In this document: positions 7,810 through 15,502 of the stretch, piece by piece | How the letters are laid out: every line of letters starts with the position of its first letter | Numbering within the stretch: position 1 is the first letter of the stretch | NCBI GenBank assembly: GCA_964401045.1 | Contig: CAYNXB010000025.1 | Span: forward strand, 1 to 33,355 | Length of the DNA stretch: 33,355 nt | Origin: CAYNXB01 sp964401045 | GTDB lineage: Bacteria; Pseudomonadota; Alphaproteobacteria; Sphingomonadales; Sphingomonadaceae | Direction: 5' to 3' | The notes under the pieces: generated by a model | Databases searched by the model: none | Told to the model about the DNA's origin: nothing | Seen by the model: the letters and a program-made list of their open reading frames with translations, nothing else | Program-made: the position numbers and the translations under genes

Positions 7810-7927
7810 TGGCGGCCGTCCTCCTGTCCAGTTCAGTTCGATCCCGCGCGGGTTTGGCGAAGCAAGGCCAAACCACCGCTGAACGAGGTTACGAAGGCGC
7901 GATTCGCTTGTCGAGGCAAGGTCCGGC

Positions 7928-8911
7928 TTAATCTGTGGGCGCGTTGCTCCGCCTCTCTGCCGCCTCGATCGCGCTCGTCACCGGTCCCGGGGCGGCATTT
8001 TGCGTGCGGGGGCCTTGCCGGGCCGGGGCCCGGGGCGCGTTCGCAGCCGCTGATGCGGCCGGTTTCGGTGCCGGAGTGGGCGCCGGCGCCACCGTAGAGG
8101 CAGGTGCGGGCGCCTTGCGCGCCAGAAGCGCCGCGGCCGTCACCGGCACGTCCTTCATGATCTGCTCACCGGTTGCGAGCCGCGGGATCTCGCGTCCGCC
8201 GATCGTGATCTTCAGCGCTTCCGGCCGTGCGGTCCACAACTGCGGCCCTTGGGCCGTCGCCGGGACCGTGTAGGTTTCGCCAAGCGCCATTTCCTTCTGC
8301 ATCAGCTGGGTGCCGTTGGCGTCATAGAACTTCACCCACACCCCTTGCTGGAGCGCGGTGAACACCACCGGAGCGCTTGCAGCCGGCGCCGCCAGCACCG
8401 GGCGTGCCTGCGGGGCGGTGCGCGGCGTCGGCTGGTCTTCCGGCAATAGCGAAGGCAGCTCGGCGGCGGGCGCGAACATCGAGTTGTATCCGAAGTAGCC
8501 GACCACCAGCAGCGCCAGCACCGCCGCGCCGGCAATCCAGATGATCGTCGACCCAGGCACCCGCGCCGGATCGCCGGGTTCAAACGGGGTCCCCCGGCTG
8601 AGCGGCACCGGATTGAGCCGGGCAAGTTCGGCCCGCACATCATCGGCGATCTCGTCTTCGTGGAGGCCGACTACCCTGGCGAAACTCTTCGAAAAACCGA
8701 TCGCATAAGTCCGCGCCGGAAGCGCCCCGAAATTGCCGGCCTCGATCAGCCGCAAATGGCGCTGAGGAATGCGCGTCTCGGTCGCAATCTGCTCGAGGCT
8801 CATCCCGTTCGCTTCCCGCGCACGGCGCAGGCGTTCGCCTGGCCCGAGCGCGGGCTCGATCGTTTCCCCGACGGTTTCGGGGGGGATTTCGGCTTCGGCT
8901 GGTTCGTCCAT
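7928..8911 (-). CDS. RodZ-like helix-turn-helix transmembrane protein (DUF4115)
   Basis: A 327-residue protein with RodZ architecture: a cytoplasmic helix-turn-helix of the Cro/XRE type (about 26-80; LRRAREANGMSLEQIA and IPQRHLRLIEAG), one transmembrane helix (about 122-141), and a periplasmic DUF4115 beta domain (about 183-257), followed by an Ala/Pro-rich tail. RodZ links MreB to the wall-elongation machinery. The frame opens with GTG at 8917, but ATG at 8911 is preferred, with GGAGTGGGA just before it. It lies between ptsP and cpoB on the same strand, with gaps of 104 and 118 bp. Whether it is the true RodZ or a paralogue cannot be told. Confidence 0.82.
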   Translation of the reverse strand: MDEPAEAEIPPETVGETIEPALGPGERLRRAREANGMSLEQIATETRIPQRHLRLIEAGNFGALPARTYAIGFSKSFARVVGLHEDEIADDVRAELARLNPVPLSRGTPFEPGDPARVPGSTIIWIAGAAVLALLVVGYFGYNSMFAPAAELPSLLPEDQPTPRTAPQARPVLAAPAASAPVVFTALQQGVWVKFYDANGTQLMQKEMALGETYTVPATAQGPQLWTARPEALKITIGGREIPRLATGEQIMKDVPVTAAALLARKAPAPASTVAPAPTPAPKPAASAAANAPRAPARQGPRTQNAAPGPVTSAIEAAERRSNAPTD

Positions 8912-9015
8912 TCCCACTCCCGTCGGCGGCGCACACCAAAGATAGCGCCTCGGCTCAAGTCAAGCGAGCCACCTGTGCGGCGCGGAGCCGCGCGACGGAT
9001 CGAAAGCGAGGTGCG

Positions 9016-11286
9016 TCAGTCCGTTTCGATTCCGCGTTCGTCCGCCCATTCACGCAGGGCCGCGCGCATGTCCGGCGGCGGGCTGGAGAGCCACGCGCGC
9101 ATCGTTGCGCCGATTTCCTCGGTATCGACCTGGCGCACCAGTTCCTTGATCGGCCCGACCGCTGCCGGAGTGATGGACAGCCGCCGCACGCCGATACCGA
9201 GCAGCGCCAGCGCTTCCAGCCGCCGCCCGCCCATCTCGCCGCACACGCCCACGTCGAGCTTGTGCCCCGCGGTTGCCCTCATCACCCGATCGAGGAACCG
9301 CAGGATCGCAGGGCTCAGCCAATCGTAGCGTTCGGCGAGCTTCGGGTTGGCGCGGTCCGCGGCAAACAGGAACTGCGTGAGGTCATTGGTGCCGATCGAC
9401 AGGAACGCGATCCGCGGCAGCAACTGATCGAGCACTTCGGCGAGTGCCGGCACTTCGAGCATCACGCCATAATTGATGGTTTCGGGCAGCTTCTTCTTGC
9501 GTCCCGTGAAGTAGCGGACCTGGTGCTCGAACATCGTGCGGGCGGCATCGAACTCCCACGGCTCGGACACCATTGGGAACATCACGTTGAGCGTGCGCCC
9601 GGCCGCGGCCTCGATCAGCGAGCGCGCCTGCGATTTGAGCAGCGCCTCGCGCTCGAGCGCCAGGCGCAGCGCGCGCCAGCCCATCGCCGGGTTCTCGTCG
9701 TTTTCGCCATCGTCGTTGCGCAAATACGGCAGAGCCTTGTCGCCGCCGATGTCGACCGTGCGAAAGATCACCGGCCGGTCGCCCGCGCCTTCAAGCACGT
9801 CACGGTAGAGCCGCGTCTGCTTGTCGCGCGCCGGCAGCGCCGCCGAGACGAGGAACTGGAACTCGGTGCGGAACAGGCCGATGCCGTCGGCGCCGGTCAG
9901 GTTGAGGTTGGCGATGTCATCGCGCAGCCCGGCGTTCATCATCACCTGGATGCGCACGCCGTCGCGGGTGAAAGGTTCGACGTCACGCAGCTTGGCGTAG
10001 GCCGCCTGGCGCTCCCGGTTCTTGGCGAAGCGGGTCTCGAACGAATGGACCACGCTTTCCGACGGACGCGCGAGCGCCACCCCGTGATCGCCGTCGAGCA
10101 GGATCGTGTCACCTTCGCGGATCAACGCGCGCGCGTTGCGCACCCGGCCGATGACCGGCACGCCCATCGCGCGGGCCACGATCACCACGTGCGCCGTGAG
10201 CGAGCCTTCCTCGAGGATCACGCCCTTGAGGCGCCGACGGTCGTATTCGAGCAGCTCGGCAGGGCCGAGGTTGCGGGCGATCAGGATGGCATCCCCGCGC
10301 AGCCCTTTGGTCGCCGCCGTGCCGAGCTGGCCCGAGACAATCCGCAGCAGGCGGTTCGCCAGGTCTTCCAGATCGTGCATGCGCTCCGCGAGCAGCGGAT
10401 CGTCGATCTCGCGCATGCGCATGCGGGTGCGCTGCTGGACACGCTCGATCGCAGCCTCGGCCGTGAGGCCGGAATCGATCGCCTCGTTGATCCGACGACT
10501 CCAGCCCTCGTCGTAGGCGAACATCTTGTAGGTCTGGAGCACCTCCTCGTGCTCCCCGCCGACGCCGAACTCGGCGTCGCGCGCCATGTGATCGATCTGC
10601 TCGCGCATGCGGTCGAACGCCATGTAGACCCGCGCACGCTCTGCTTCGGGATCGTCGGCGACCGTCTGCTCAATCGTGATGCGCGGCTGGTGCAGCACAG
10701 CGTGGCCCATCGCCAGGCCCTTGACCAGCACCAGTCCGGCGAGCTGCGCCGGCTCGCTCAGCGCCGGGGCGAAACCGAGCGCATCCTCGGAATCGACCAG
10801 CTCGGCATTGTCGATCAGCTCGGCGATGACCATCGCCACCGTCTGCAGCGCCTCGATCTCGACGTCTTCGTACTTGCGAGGTTCGACGTGCTGCACGGTG
10901 AGCACGCCGATTGCCCGCTCACGCCGCACGATGGGCACGCCCGCGAACGAATGAAACTTCTCCTCGCCCGTTTCCGGCCGGTACTGGAAGTCGGAATGCG
11001 TCGCGGCTTCGGCGAGGTTCAGGGTCTCGACATTGGCGGCGATGGTGCCGGTCAGCCCCTCGCCGATGCCGAGCTTGGTGACGTGGACGGCTTCCTGGTT
11101 GAGGCCGCGCGTCGCGAACAGCTCGAGCATTCCATCACGCAGGAGGTAGACCGAGCAGACCTCGCTGTGCAGCGCCTCGCCGATGATGTCGACCACCTGG
11201 TTCAGCTTTCCCTGCGCATGCAGGCGTGAAGCCATCAGCTCATGGAGCTGGGTGAGGATCGAGCGTGCTGCGACGATGGCGGACAT
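9016..11286 (-). CDS. ptsP: PtsP, enzyme I of the nitrogen phosphotransferase system
   Basis: A 756-residue PtsP (EI-Ntr), which takes phosphate from phosphoenolpyruvate and passes it to NPr and EIIA-Ntr, linking nitrogen and carbon state to regulation. Domains in order: GAF sensor (about 15-160), PEP-utilising N-terminal helical domain (about 180-310), mobile phosphohistidine domain with H366 in GSLTAHVVIVARAMGVPVIG, and the PEP-binding TIM barrel (about 430-720) with FPMVSEPWEF, LSIGTNDLTQF and the catalytic Cys C682 in DVGVCGEMGG. Length and domain order match the family. A YdcH-like gene lies 43 bp upstream on the same strand. No HPr or EIIA partner is in the window. Confidence 0.95.
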   Translation of the reverse strand: MSAIVAARSILTQLHELMASRLHAQGKLNQVVDIIGEALHSEVCSVYLLRDGMLELFATRGLNQEAVHVTKLGIGEGLTGTIAANVETLNLAEAATHSDFQYRPETGEEKFHSFAGVPIVRRERAIGVLTVQHVEPRKYEDVEIEALQTVAMVIAELIDNAELVDSEDALGFAPALSEPAQLAGLVLVKGLAMGHAVLHQPRITIEQTVADDPEAERARVYMAFDRMREQIDHMARDAEFGVGGEHEEVLQTYKMFAYDEGWSRRINEAIDSGLTAEAAIERVQQRTRMRMREIDDPLLAERMHDLEDLANRLLRIVSGQLGTAATKGLRGDAILIARNLGPAELLEYDRRRLKGVILEEGSLTAHVVIVARAMGVPVIGRVRNARALIREGDTILLDGDHGVALARPSESVVHSFETRFAKNRERQAAYAKLRDVEPFTRDGVRIQVMMNAGLRDDIANLNLTGADGIGLFRTEFQFLVSAALPARDKQTRLYRDVLEGAGDRPVIFRTVDIGGDKALPYLRNDDGENDENPAMGWRALRLALEREALLKSQARSLIEAAAGRTLNVMFPMVSEPWEFDAARTMFEHQVRYFTGRKKKLPETINYGVMLEVPALAEVLDQLLPRIAFLSIGTNDLTQFLFAADRANPKLAERYDWLSPAILRFLDRVMRATAGHKLDVGVCGEMGGRRLEALALLGIGVRRLSITPAAVGPIKELVRQVDTEEIGATMRAWLSSPPPDMRAALREWADERGIETD

Positions 11287-11329
11287 TGCGTCCGCCTATC
11301 TTACTTCGCCGGGTGTTGGAAAGACGGGA

Positions 11330-11479
11330 TCAGCCGCCGGAGATTTCATCCTTGATCCTCAGCTTCTGTCGCTTGAGGTCGGAAACGATAGCGTCGTCAG
11401 GGTGCGGTCGGCACAGTTCGTCGTGAATTTGGCGTTCGAGCCCTTCGTGCTTCTGCTGCAGCGCCTGGACGTGGGACAT
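11330..11479 (-). CDS. YdcH/DUF465 family small protein
   Basis: A 49-residue protein of the YdcH/DUF465 family: a short alpha-helical hairpin (QALQQKHEGLERQIHDEL, then DDAIVSDLKRQKLRIKDEI). The last segment with K-x2-KL-x3-DEI is the family hallmark. Function is unknown. The ATG at 11479 is chosen over longer in-frame options because it has AAGGA about 9-13 bases upstream and gives the compact family length. It precedes ptsP by 43 bp on the same strand, so the two may be co-transcribed. A second member of the family is encoded divergently at 11700. Confidence 0.8.
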   Translation of the reverse strand: MSHVQALQQKHEGLERQIHDELCRPHPDDAIVSDLKRQKLRIKDEISGG

Positions 11480-11654
11480 ATGCGGTTTATCCTTCGCGTT
11501 GGCGACGGGCCCCAACTGGACCGGCCGCGGGGGATTCCCGAACGCGACTCGCCGCAAACACGGCGCAGCCGCGTGATTGTCATAGAACCACAATATGCAT
11601 AGATCGGCAATCGGCGCGGCGGATTGCGACAAGTACAGACCGCGGCGCGACGAA

Positions 11655-11678
11655 CCGAAATTCTGGCCGAAATTCTGG
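11655..11678. repeat. Perfect tandem 12-bp repeat upstream of the second YdcH-like gene
   Basis: CCGAAATTCTGG occurs twice in direct tandem (11655-11666 and 11667-11678), in the 220-bp divergent region between the two YdcH-like genes and 21 bp before the GTG at 11700. It is locally AT-richer than its surroundings. It could be a doubled regulator half-site or a recent local duplication. The same bases would encode P-K-F-W twice if translation began at an upstream ATG (11595), which is judged unlikely. Confidence 0.55.
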
Positions 11679-11699
11679 CATCGAAGGGAGACGCGATCC

Positions 11700-11897
11700 G
11701 TGGGCGAGGAGGAGATGCGCAAGCGCCTGCAAGCCCTGCGGACCGAACATCGCGACCTCGACGCGGCGATCGACGCGCTCGGCGGAGCCGGCTCCGCCGA
11801 CCAGTTGCAGATCGCCCGGCTCAAGAAGCGCAAGCTGCGCCTGCGCGACCAGATCGCGCTGATCGAGGACAACCTGCTGCCAGACATTATCGCGTAA
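11700..11897 (+). CDS. YdcH/DUF465 family small protein, second copy
   Basis: A 65-residue DUF465-like protein forming a helical hairpin: KRLQALRTEHRDLDAAIDAL, then DQLQIARLKKRKLRLRDQIA, ending in LLPDIIA. Function is unknown. The GTG at 11700 is chosen because GGGAG lies 9 bases upstream; an in-frame ATG at 11715 also has GAGGAGG before it, but too close. It is divergent from the first YdcH-like gene and followed after 44 bp by the DUF1465 gene. The two YdcH-like copies are clearly different in sequence, so this is not a recent duplication. Confidence 0.8.
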   Translation: MGEEEMRKRLQALRTEHRDLDAAIDALGGAGSADQLQIARLKKRKLRLRDQIALIEDNLLPDIIA

Positions 11898-11941
11898 GTG
11901 ACTTGAATCGGGATAAGGCCGCCGAGGCTCTATTGCGGCCT

Positions 11942-12436
11942 ATGGAATCTGCGCTAGCCACCCGGCCGATGAGGGAGCCTGCAGACATCACCGCGCCGAT
12001 CGTCGAAGCGCTTTATTGCGACGCGCTGATTCTCGCCGACGAGGCGCGCGCCGCGTTCGATCTCTCGGGCCGGCTCGATCAGGTCGGCCTTGACGAGGAT
12101 CTCGCGCGCATAGCTCTGTCATGCGAAGCGCTGCGGACCACCACGCGGATGATGCATGTGCTCGCCTGGCTGCTCAACCAGCGCGCCTATTTCCGCGGCG
12201 AGATGAGCGAATTCCAGCTCCGCCGCCACGGCCGCCTGCCGCCTCAGCAGCCGCTCGGCGATCCGGCGCAGGTTGCGCGGCTCGGTCCTGAGATACGCGA
12301 CCTCGTCGAACGTACGCGACTGTTCTACGAACGCATCGCTCGCATCGATCGCGGATGGCGCGAACGCTTCTCGATGCAGCCCGCGGCGGTCCATCGCTTG
12401 CGCGAGCGGCTCGGCGAAGCGGTCGGGGCACTTTAA
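11942..12436 (+). CDS. DUF1465 family protein
   Basis: A 164-residue protein of the alphaproteobacterial DUF1465 family. The conserved beginning DITAPIVEALYCDALILADEARAAFDL is followed by helical segments (LRTTTRMMHVLAWLLNQRAYFRGEM) and a tail typical of the family. It is cytoplasmic, with no signal peptide; in Caulobacter a related family is linked to cell-cycle regulation, but a role here is not shown. An in-frame ATG at 11969 is the main alternative start and would begin directly at the conserved block; neither start has a strong ribosome-binding site. A hairpin terminator follows the stop. Confidence 0.8.
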   Translation: MESALATRPMREPADITAPIVEALYCDALILADEARAAFDLSGRLDQVGLDEDLARIALSCEALRTTTRMMHVLAWLLNQRAYFRGEMSEFQLRRHGRLPPQQPLGDPAQVARLGPEIRDLVERTRLFYERIARIDRGWRERFSMQPAAVHRLRERLGEAVGAL

Positions 12437-12440
12437 AAAC

Positions 12441-12463
12441 ACCTCCGGGACGGGGAGGTTTTA
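12441..12463 (+). terminator. Candidate intrinsic terminator after the DUF1465 gene
   Basis: ACCTCC (12441-12446) and GGAGGT (12454-12459) form a 6-bp stem with a 7-base loop (GGGACGG), followed by TTT. A run of A before the stem pairs with the T run with one mismatch. It begins 4 bases after the DUF1465 stop and lies before the next gene. The U-run is short, so strength is uncertain. Confidence 0.55.
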
Positions 12464-12496
12464 GTAGCCATTCCCATCCCTTCACAGGCTCGCCAT

Positions 12497-13375
12497 ATGC
12501 GGGCCATGGCATTGCCGCCCAAACCCTGGCCGACCGGCGCGTGCGAGCGGCTCGAACCGCTCGTTCGCCGCGTGCTCGCGCCCAACGCTTCGCCGTTCAC
12601 GTACACCGGCACGCAGACTTATCTGATCGGCACCGTCGACGCGCTCGCCGTGCTCGATCCCGGGCCGGACGAGCCCGAGCACCTCGCCGCGCTCGAAGCC
12701 TGCATCGGCGATGCGCAAGTCGTCGCCATCGCCTGCACTCACACCCATCGGGACCATTCGCCCGCCGCGCGCGCACTTGCTGAACGGACCGGCGCGCAGA
12801 TCGTCGGTTGCGCGCCGCTCGCGCTGGAGGACACCGGGCCACGCGTGGAAGCCTCGTTCGACTTCGCTTACGGCCCCGATCGCGTGCTTACGGAGGGCGA
12901 AAGCATCGCGGGGCCGGGCTGGACGCTCACCGCCCTCGCCACGCCCGGTCACACCTCGAACCACTTGTGCTTTGCGCTGGAGGAAAGCGGCGCGCTGTTC
13001 ACCGGCGATCACGTGATGGGCTGGTCGACCACCGTCGTCGCGCCGCCGGACGGCGATATGGCCGACTACATGGCGAGCCTCGACAAGCTCTATCGGCGCG
13101 ATGACCGCATCTACTATCCGGCGCACGGCCCTGCGGTCGAAAAACCGCGGCAGCTCGTCCGCGGGATGATCGGCCACCGCCGCCAGCGCGAGCGGCAGAT
13201 CCTGCGCCTGCTGGGCGAGACGCCCCGCGCGGCGTCCGCCTTGGTCCCCGCGATGTACGCCGGGCTCGACGAGCGCCTCCATCGGGCGGCCGCGCAATCG
13301 GTGCTTGCGCACCTGATCGACCTCGAGCGGCGTGGCCAGGTCACGCATGAGGGCGGGATGTGGCACGCACCCTAA
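12497..13375 (+). CDS. MBL-fold metallo-hydrolase, LACTB2-like with winged-helix tail
   Basis: A 292-residue metallo-beta-lactamase-fold hydrolase. The metal-binding motif HTHRDH (H82, H84, D86, H87) is intact, followed by ATPGHTSNHL and FTGDHVMGW, which supply further metal ligands, and YYPAHGP. The last 60 residues (RQILRLL through LIDLERRGQV) form the winged-helix-like tail found in LACTB2-type proteins. Animal LACTB2 is an endoribonuclease; the bacterial substrate is unknown. No signal peptide, so cytoplasmic. An ATG at 12506 is an alternative start three codons in. It follows the terminator of the DUF1465 gene. Confidence 0.87.
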   Translation: MRAMALPPKPWPTGACERLEPLVRRVLAPNASPFTYTGTQTYLIGTVDALAVLDPGPDEPEHLAALEACIGDAQVVAIACTHTHRDHSPAARALAERTGAQIVGCAPLALEDTGPRVEASFDFAYGPDRVLTEGESIAGPGWTLTALATPGHTSNHLCFALEESGALFTGDHVMGWSTTVVAPPDGDMADYMASLDKLYRRDDRIYYPAHGPAVEKPRQLVRGMIGHRRQRERQILRLLGETPRAASALVPAMYAGLDERLHRAAAQSVLAHLIDLERRGQVTHEGGMWHAP

Positions 13376-13424
13376 AAGGCTGGTAAGGACGCGCCAGGTC
13401 GCTGCCGTTCGGGGGAAGACAGCC

Positions 13425-14153
13425 ATGGCTACGATCGCGTCACCTGAAGTCACCGGGCCCAGTCCGCTCCAGCGCGATCGCGCGTTTTTCTTCTACATGG
13501 CGCTCGCGCTGCTGGTGACGGTCCTGGCGGGCTTCGGCTTCTTCTTCGCGATCGGGGCCTCGAGCTTCAATGCGCCATGGTGGGTCCATCTTCACGCGCT
13601 GTCGATGGCAACCTGGGTGCTGCTGTTCGTGGCCCAGAACGCGCTTGTCTATCGCGGCGATGTCGCGCTGCATCGTAAGCTCGGTGTGTTCGCGGTGGCG
13701 TGGAGCGCATGGATCGTGGTGCTTGGCCTCGGATTCACCGCAATGGACGTGCGCACGCACCGCGTGCCGCCGTTCTTCGAGCCGAATTTCTTCCTCGTAA
13801 TGGACTGGCTCAACATCGTGGTCTTCGCCGGCCTGGTGGGGGCGGCGGTGCGCCTGCGTACGAACGCCGGTTGGCACAAGCGCCTGATGCTCGGGGCGAT
13901 GATCAACCTGGCAGCACCCGCGTGGGGACGCCTGATCCTGCCAATCGTGTTCGACCAGCGGGGCGTCTGGCTGATCGCACTGGCACTGCTCGGCTATTTC
14001 GGCGTCGCGATGCTCCATGACCGGCGCGCCCGGGGCACGGTCCATCCAGCCTATTGGTGGGGAGCGGGCTCGCTGATCGCATGGCATGCGCTGAGCTTCG
14101 CGCTCGCGCCGCTGGAGCCAGTTGTCGCACTAACGGCAAAACTGGCGGGTTGA
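13425..14153 (+). CDS. Multi-pass membrane protein of unknown function
   Basis: A 242-residue integral membrane protein with about seven hydrophobic helices. Conserved-looking polar residues sit in or near membrane segments: HLHALSMATWVLLFVAQN (about 55-72) and LVYRGDVALHRKLG (about 74-87). This H-x-H...W...Q...LV-x2-G-x4-HR-x-LG pattern recurs in uncharacterised bacterial membrane proteins. No enzymatic family is recognised. The ATG at 13425 is chosen because GGGGGAAG lies a good distance upstream. It is 49 bp downstream of the MBL-fold gene and 34 bp before nadA. Confidence 0.75.
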   Translation: MATIASPEVTGPSPLQRDRAFFFYMALALLVTVLAGFGFFFAIGASSFNAPWWVHLHALSMATWVLLFVAQNALVYRGDVALHRKLGVFAVAWSAWIVVLGLGFTAMDVRTHRVPPFFEPNFFLVMDWLNIVVFAGLVGAAVRLRTNAGWHKRLMLGAMINLAAPAWGRLILPIVFDQRGVWLIALALLGYFGVAMLHDRRARGTVHPAYWWGAGSLIAWHALSFALAPLEPVVALTAKLAG

Positions 14154-14187
14154 TAGCGGCGGTATTCAGGGCCATCTGCGGCAAACG

Positions 14188-15186
14188 ATGACCATCGAAA
14201 CAAAACTGCCGACGGGCGCCGACTTGCGCGCCGAAATCGATCGCCTGCGCAAGGAGCGCAACGCGGTTATCCTGGCGCATTATTACCAGAAGCCGGAGAT
14301 CCAGGACATTGCCGACTTCGTCGGGGATTCGCTCGAGCTGAGCCGCAAGGCGGCGGCGACCGACGCCGAGGTAATCGCGTTCTGCGGCGTGAAGTTCATG
14401 GCCGACACCGCCAAGATACTGTCCCCGCAGAAGATCGTGGTGCTGCCCGACATGGACGCGGGCTGCAGCCTCGAGGATTCGTGCCCGCCGGAGAAGTTCA
14501 GGGCCTTCCGCGAAGCCCACCCCGATCACATCGCGCTGACCTACATCAACTGCTCGACCGAGGTGAAAGCCTTGAGCGACGTGATCGTCACCAGTTCCAG
14601 CGCCGAGACGATCATCAGCCAGATCCCGCCCGAGCAGAAGATTATCTTCGGGCCGGACCGGCACCTCGGCGGCTATCTCAACCGCAAGTTCGGCCGCGAC
14701 ATGCTGCTGTGGCCGGGCGTGTGCATCGTCCACGAGGCTTTCAGCGAAACCGAGCTGATGAAACTCAAGGCGCAGCATCCCGGCGCACCGGTTGCCGCGC
14801 ATCCCGAATGCCCGCCGGCCATCATCGACCACGCGGACTATGTCGGATCGACCAGCGGCATCCTCCAGTTCGCCAAGACCTTCGAGGGCGACACCCTGAT
14901 CGTCGCCACCGAGCCGCACATCATCCACCAGATGGAAAAAGTGCTGCCGGACAAGAACTTCGTCGGCGCACCGGGCGCGGACGGCAACTGCAACTGCAAC
15001 ATCTGCCCGTACATGGCGCTCAACACGATGGAAAAGCTCTACACCGCCCTGCGCGACCTGGAGCCTCGCATCGAGATCGAGGAACCCCTGCGGCTGGCGG
15101 CCAAGCGCAGCCTGGATCGGATGCTGGAAATGGCAAGCGGTACCATCGGCAAGGGGGACCTGGGCCCGAATCCAAGCGGGGATTGA
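14188..15186 (+). CDS. nadA: Quinolinate synthase NadA
   Basis: A 332-residue quinolinate synthase, a [4Fe-4S] enzyme that condenses iminoaspartate with dihydroxyacetone phosphate in NAD biosynthesis. Visible landmarks: AHYYQKPEIQDIADFVGDSL (30-49), C122 in YINCSTEVK, C208 in HPECPP, and the C268/C270/C273 group in GNCNCNICPYMALN, which together supply the three cluster ligands. Length matches the family. nadB and nadC are not in the window. Its TGA stop overlaps the ATG of a small downstream gene (TGATG at 15184-15188), suggesting coupled translation. Confidence 0.95.
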   Translation: MTIETKLPTGADLRAEIDRLRKERNAVILAHYYQKPEIQDIADFVGDSLELSRKAAATDAEVIAFCGVKFMADTAKILSPQKIVVLPDMDAGCSLEDSCPPEKFRAFREAHPDHIALTYINCSTEVKALSDVIVTSSSAETIISQIPPEQKIIFGPDRHLGGYLNRKFGRDMLLWPGVCIVHEAFSETELMKLKAQHPGAPVAAHPECPPAIIDHADYVGSTSGILQFAKTFEGDTLIVATEPHIIHQMEKVLPDKNFVGAPGADGNCNCNICPYMALNTMEKLYTALRDLEPRIEIEEPLRLAAKRSLDRMLEMASGTIGKGDLGPNPSGD

Positions 15187-15441
15187 TGCCGTTTTATCGT
15201 GTCGTGATGCGGGGCCACAATTTCCCCGGCCATCCCATCGGCGAACCCCGGAAGCGGTTCCGGATATACCCGACACGTTGGGTTCAAGCTCTGAACGCCA
15301 AGCGTTGCCGAGCACCCACAGCTGGCCATTCCCAGTCCCAAATCTCCGAACGATCGAGCCTCGCTTACGCTGTACGAGGTTGAGAAAATCGAGCGACTGC
15401 CCCGGTTCCGTGGTAGCGGTGCAACTTGGCTCGAAGAATAA
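15186..15441 (+). pseudogene. Small conserved protein gene coupled to nadA, disrupted by a frameshift
   Basis: The ATG at 15186 overlaps the nadA stop. The first frame gives MPFYRVVMRGHNFPGHPIG...YPTRWVQALNA, which resembles small sphingomonad proteins beginning MPFYRV-x-RG-x-NFPG. It then runs into an unrelated tail ending at 15383. In the +1 frame (open from 15295) the sequence continues as AEHPQLAIPSP...LTLYEVEKIERLPRFRGSG and ends in TAA at 15439-15441, which looks like the proper C-terminus. The two parts join around 15290-15310. The total of 256 bases is not a multiple of three, so a small indel, possibly with loss of a few codons, has broken the gene, unless the sequence is in error. 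Function of the family is unknown. It was recognised from pattern memory only. Confidence 0.6.
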
Positions 15442-15502
15442 TCTAGCGCTCCGCCACAGGTCTATCCGCGCCGCCTCATGCTCGGGGGGATTCTAAACCT
15501 CA

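Noticed and set aside
9262..11229. A 655-codon open frame on the plus strand opposite ptsP
   Set aside because: It is a mirror frame of ptsP; ptsP has all family motifs, while this frame is rich in His, Arg and Gln in the way antisense frames of high-GC genes are.
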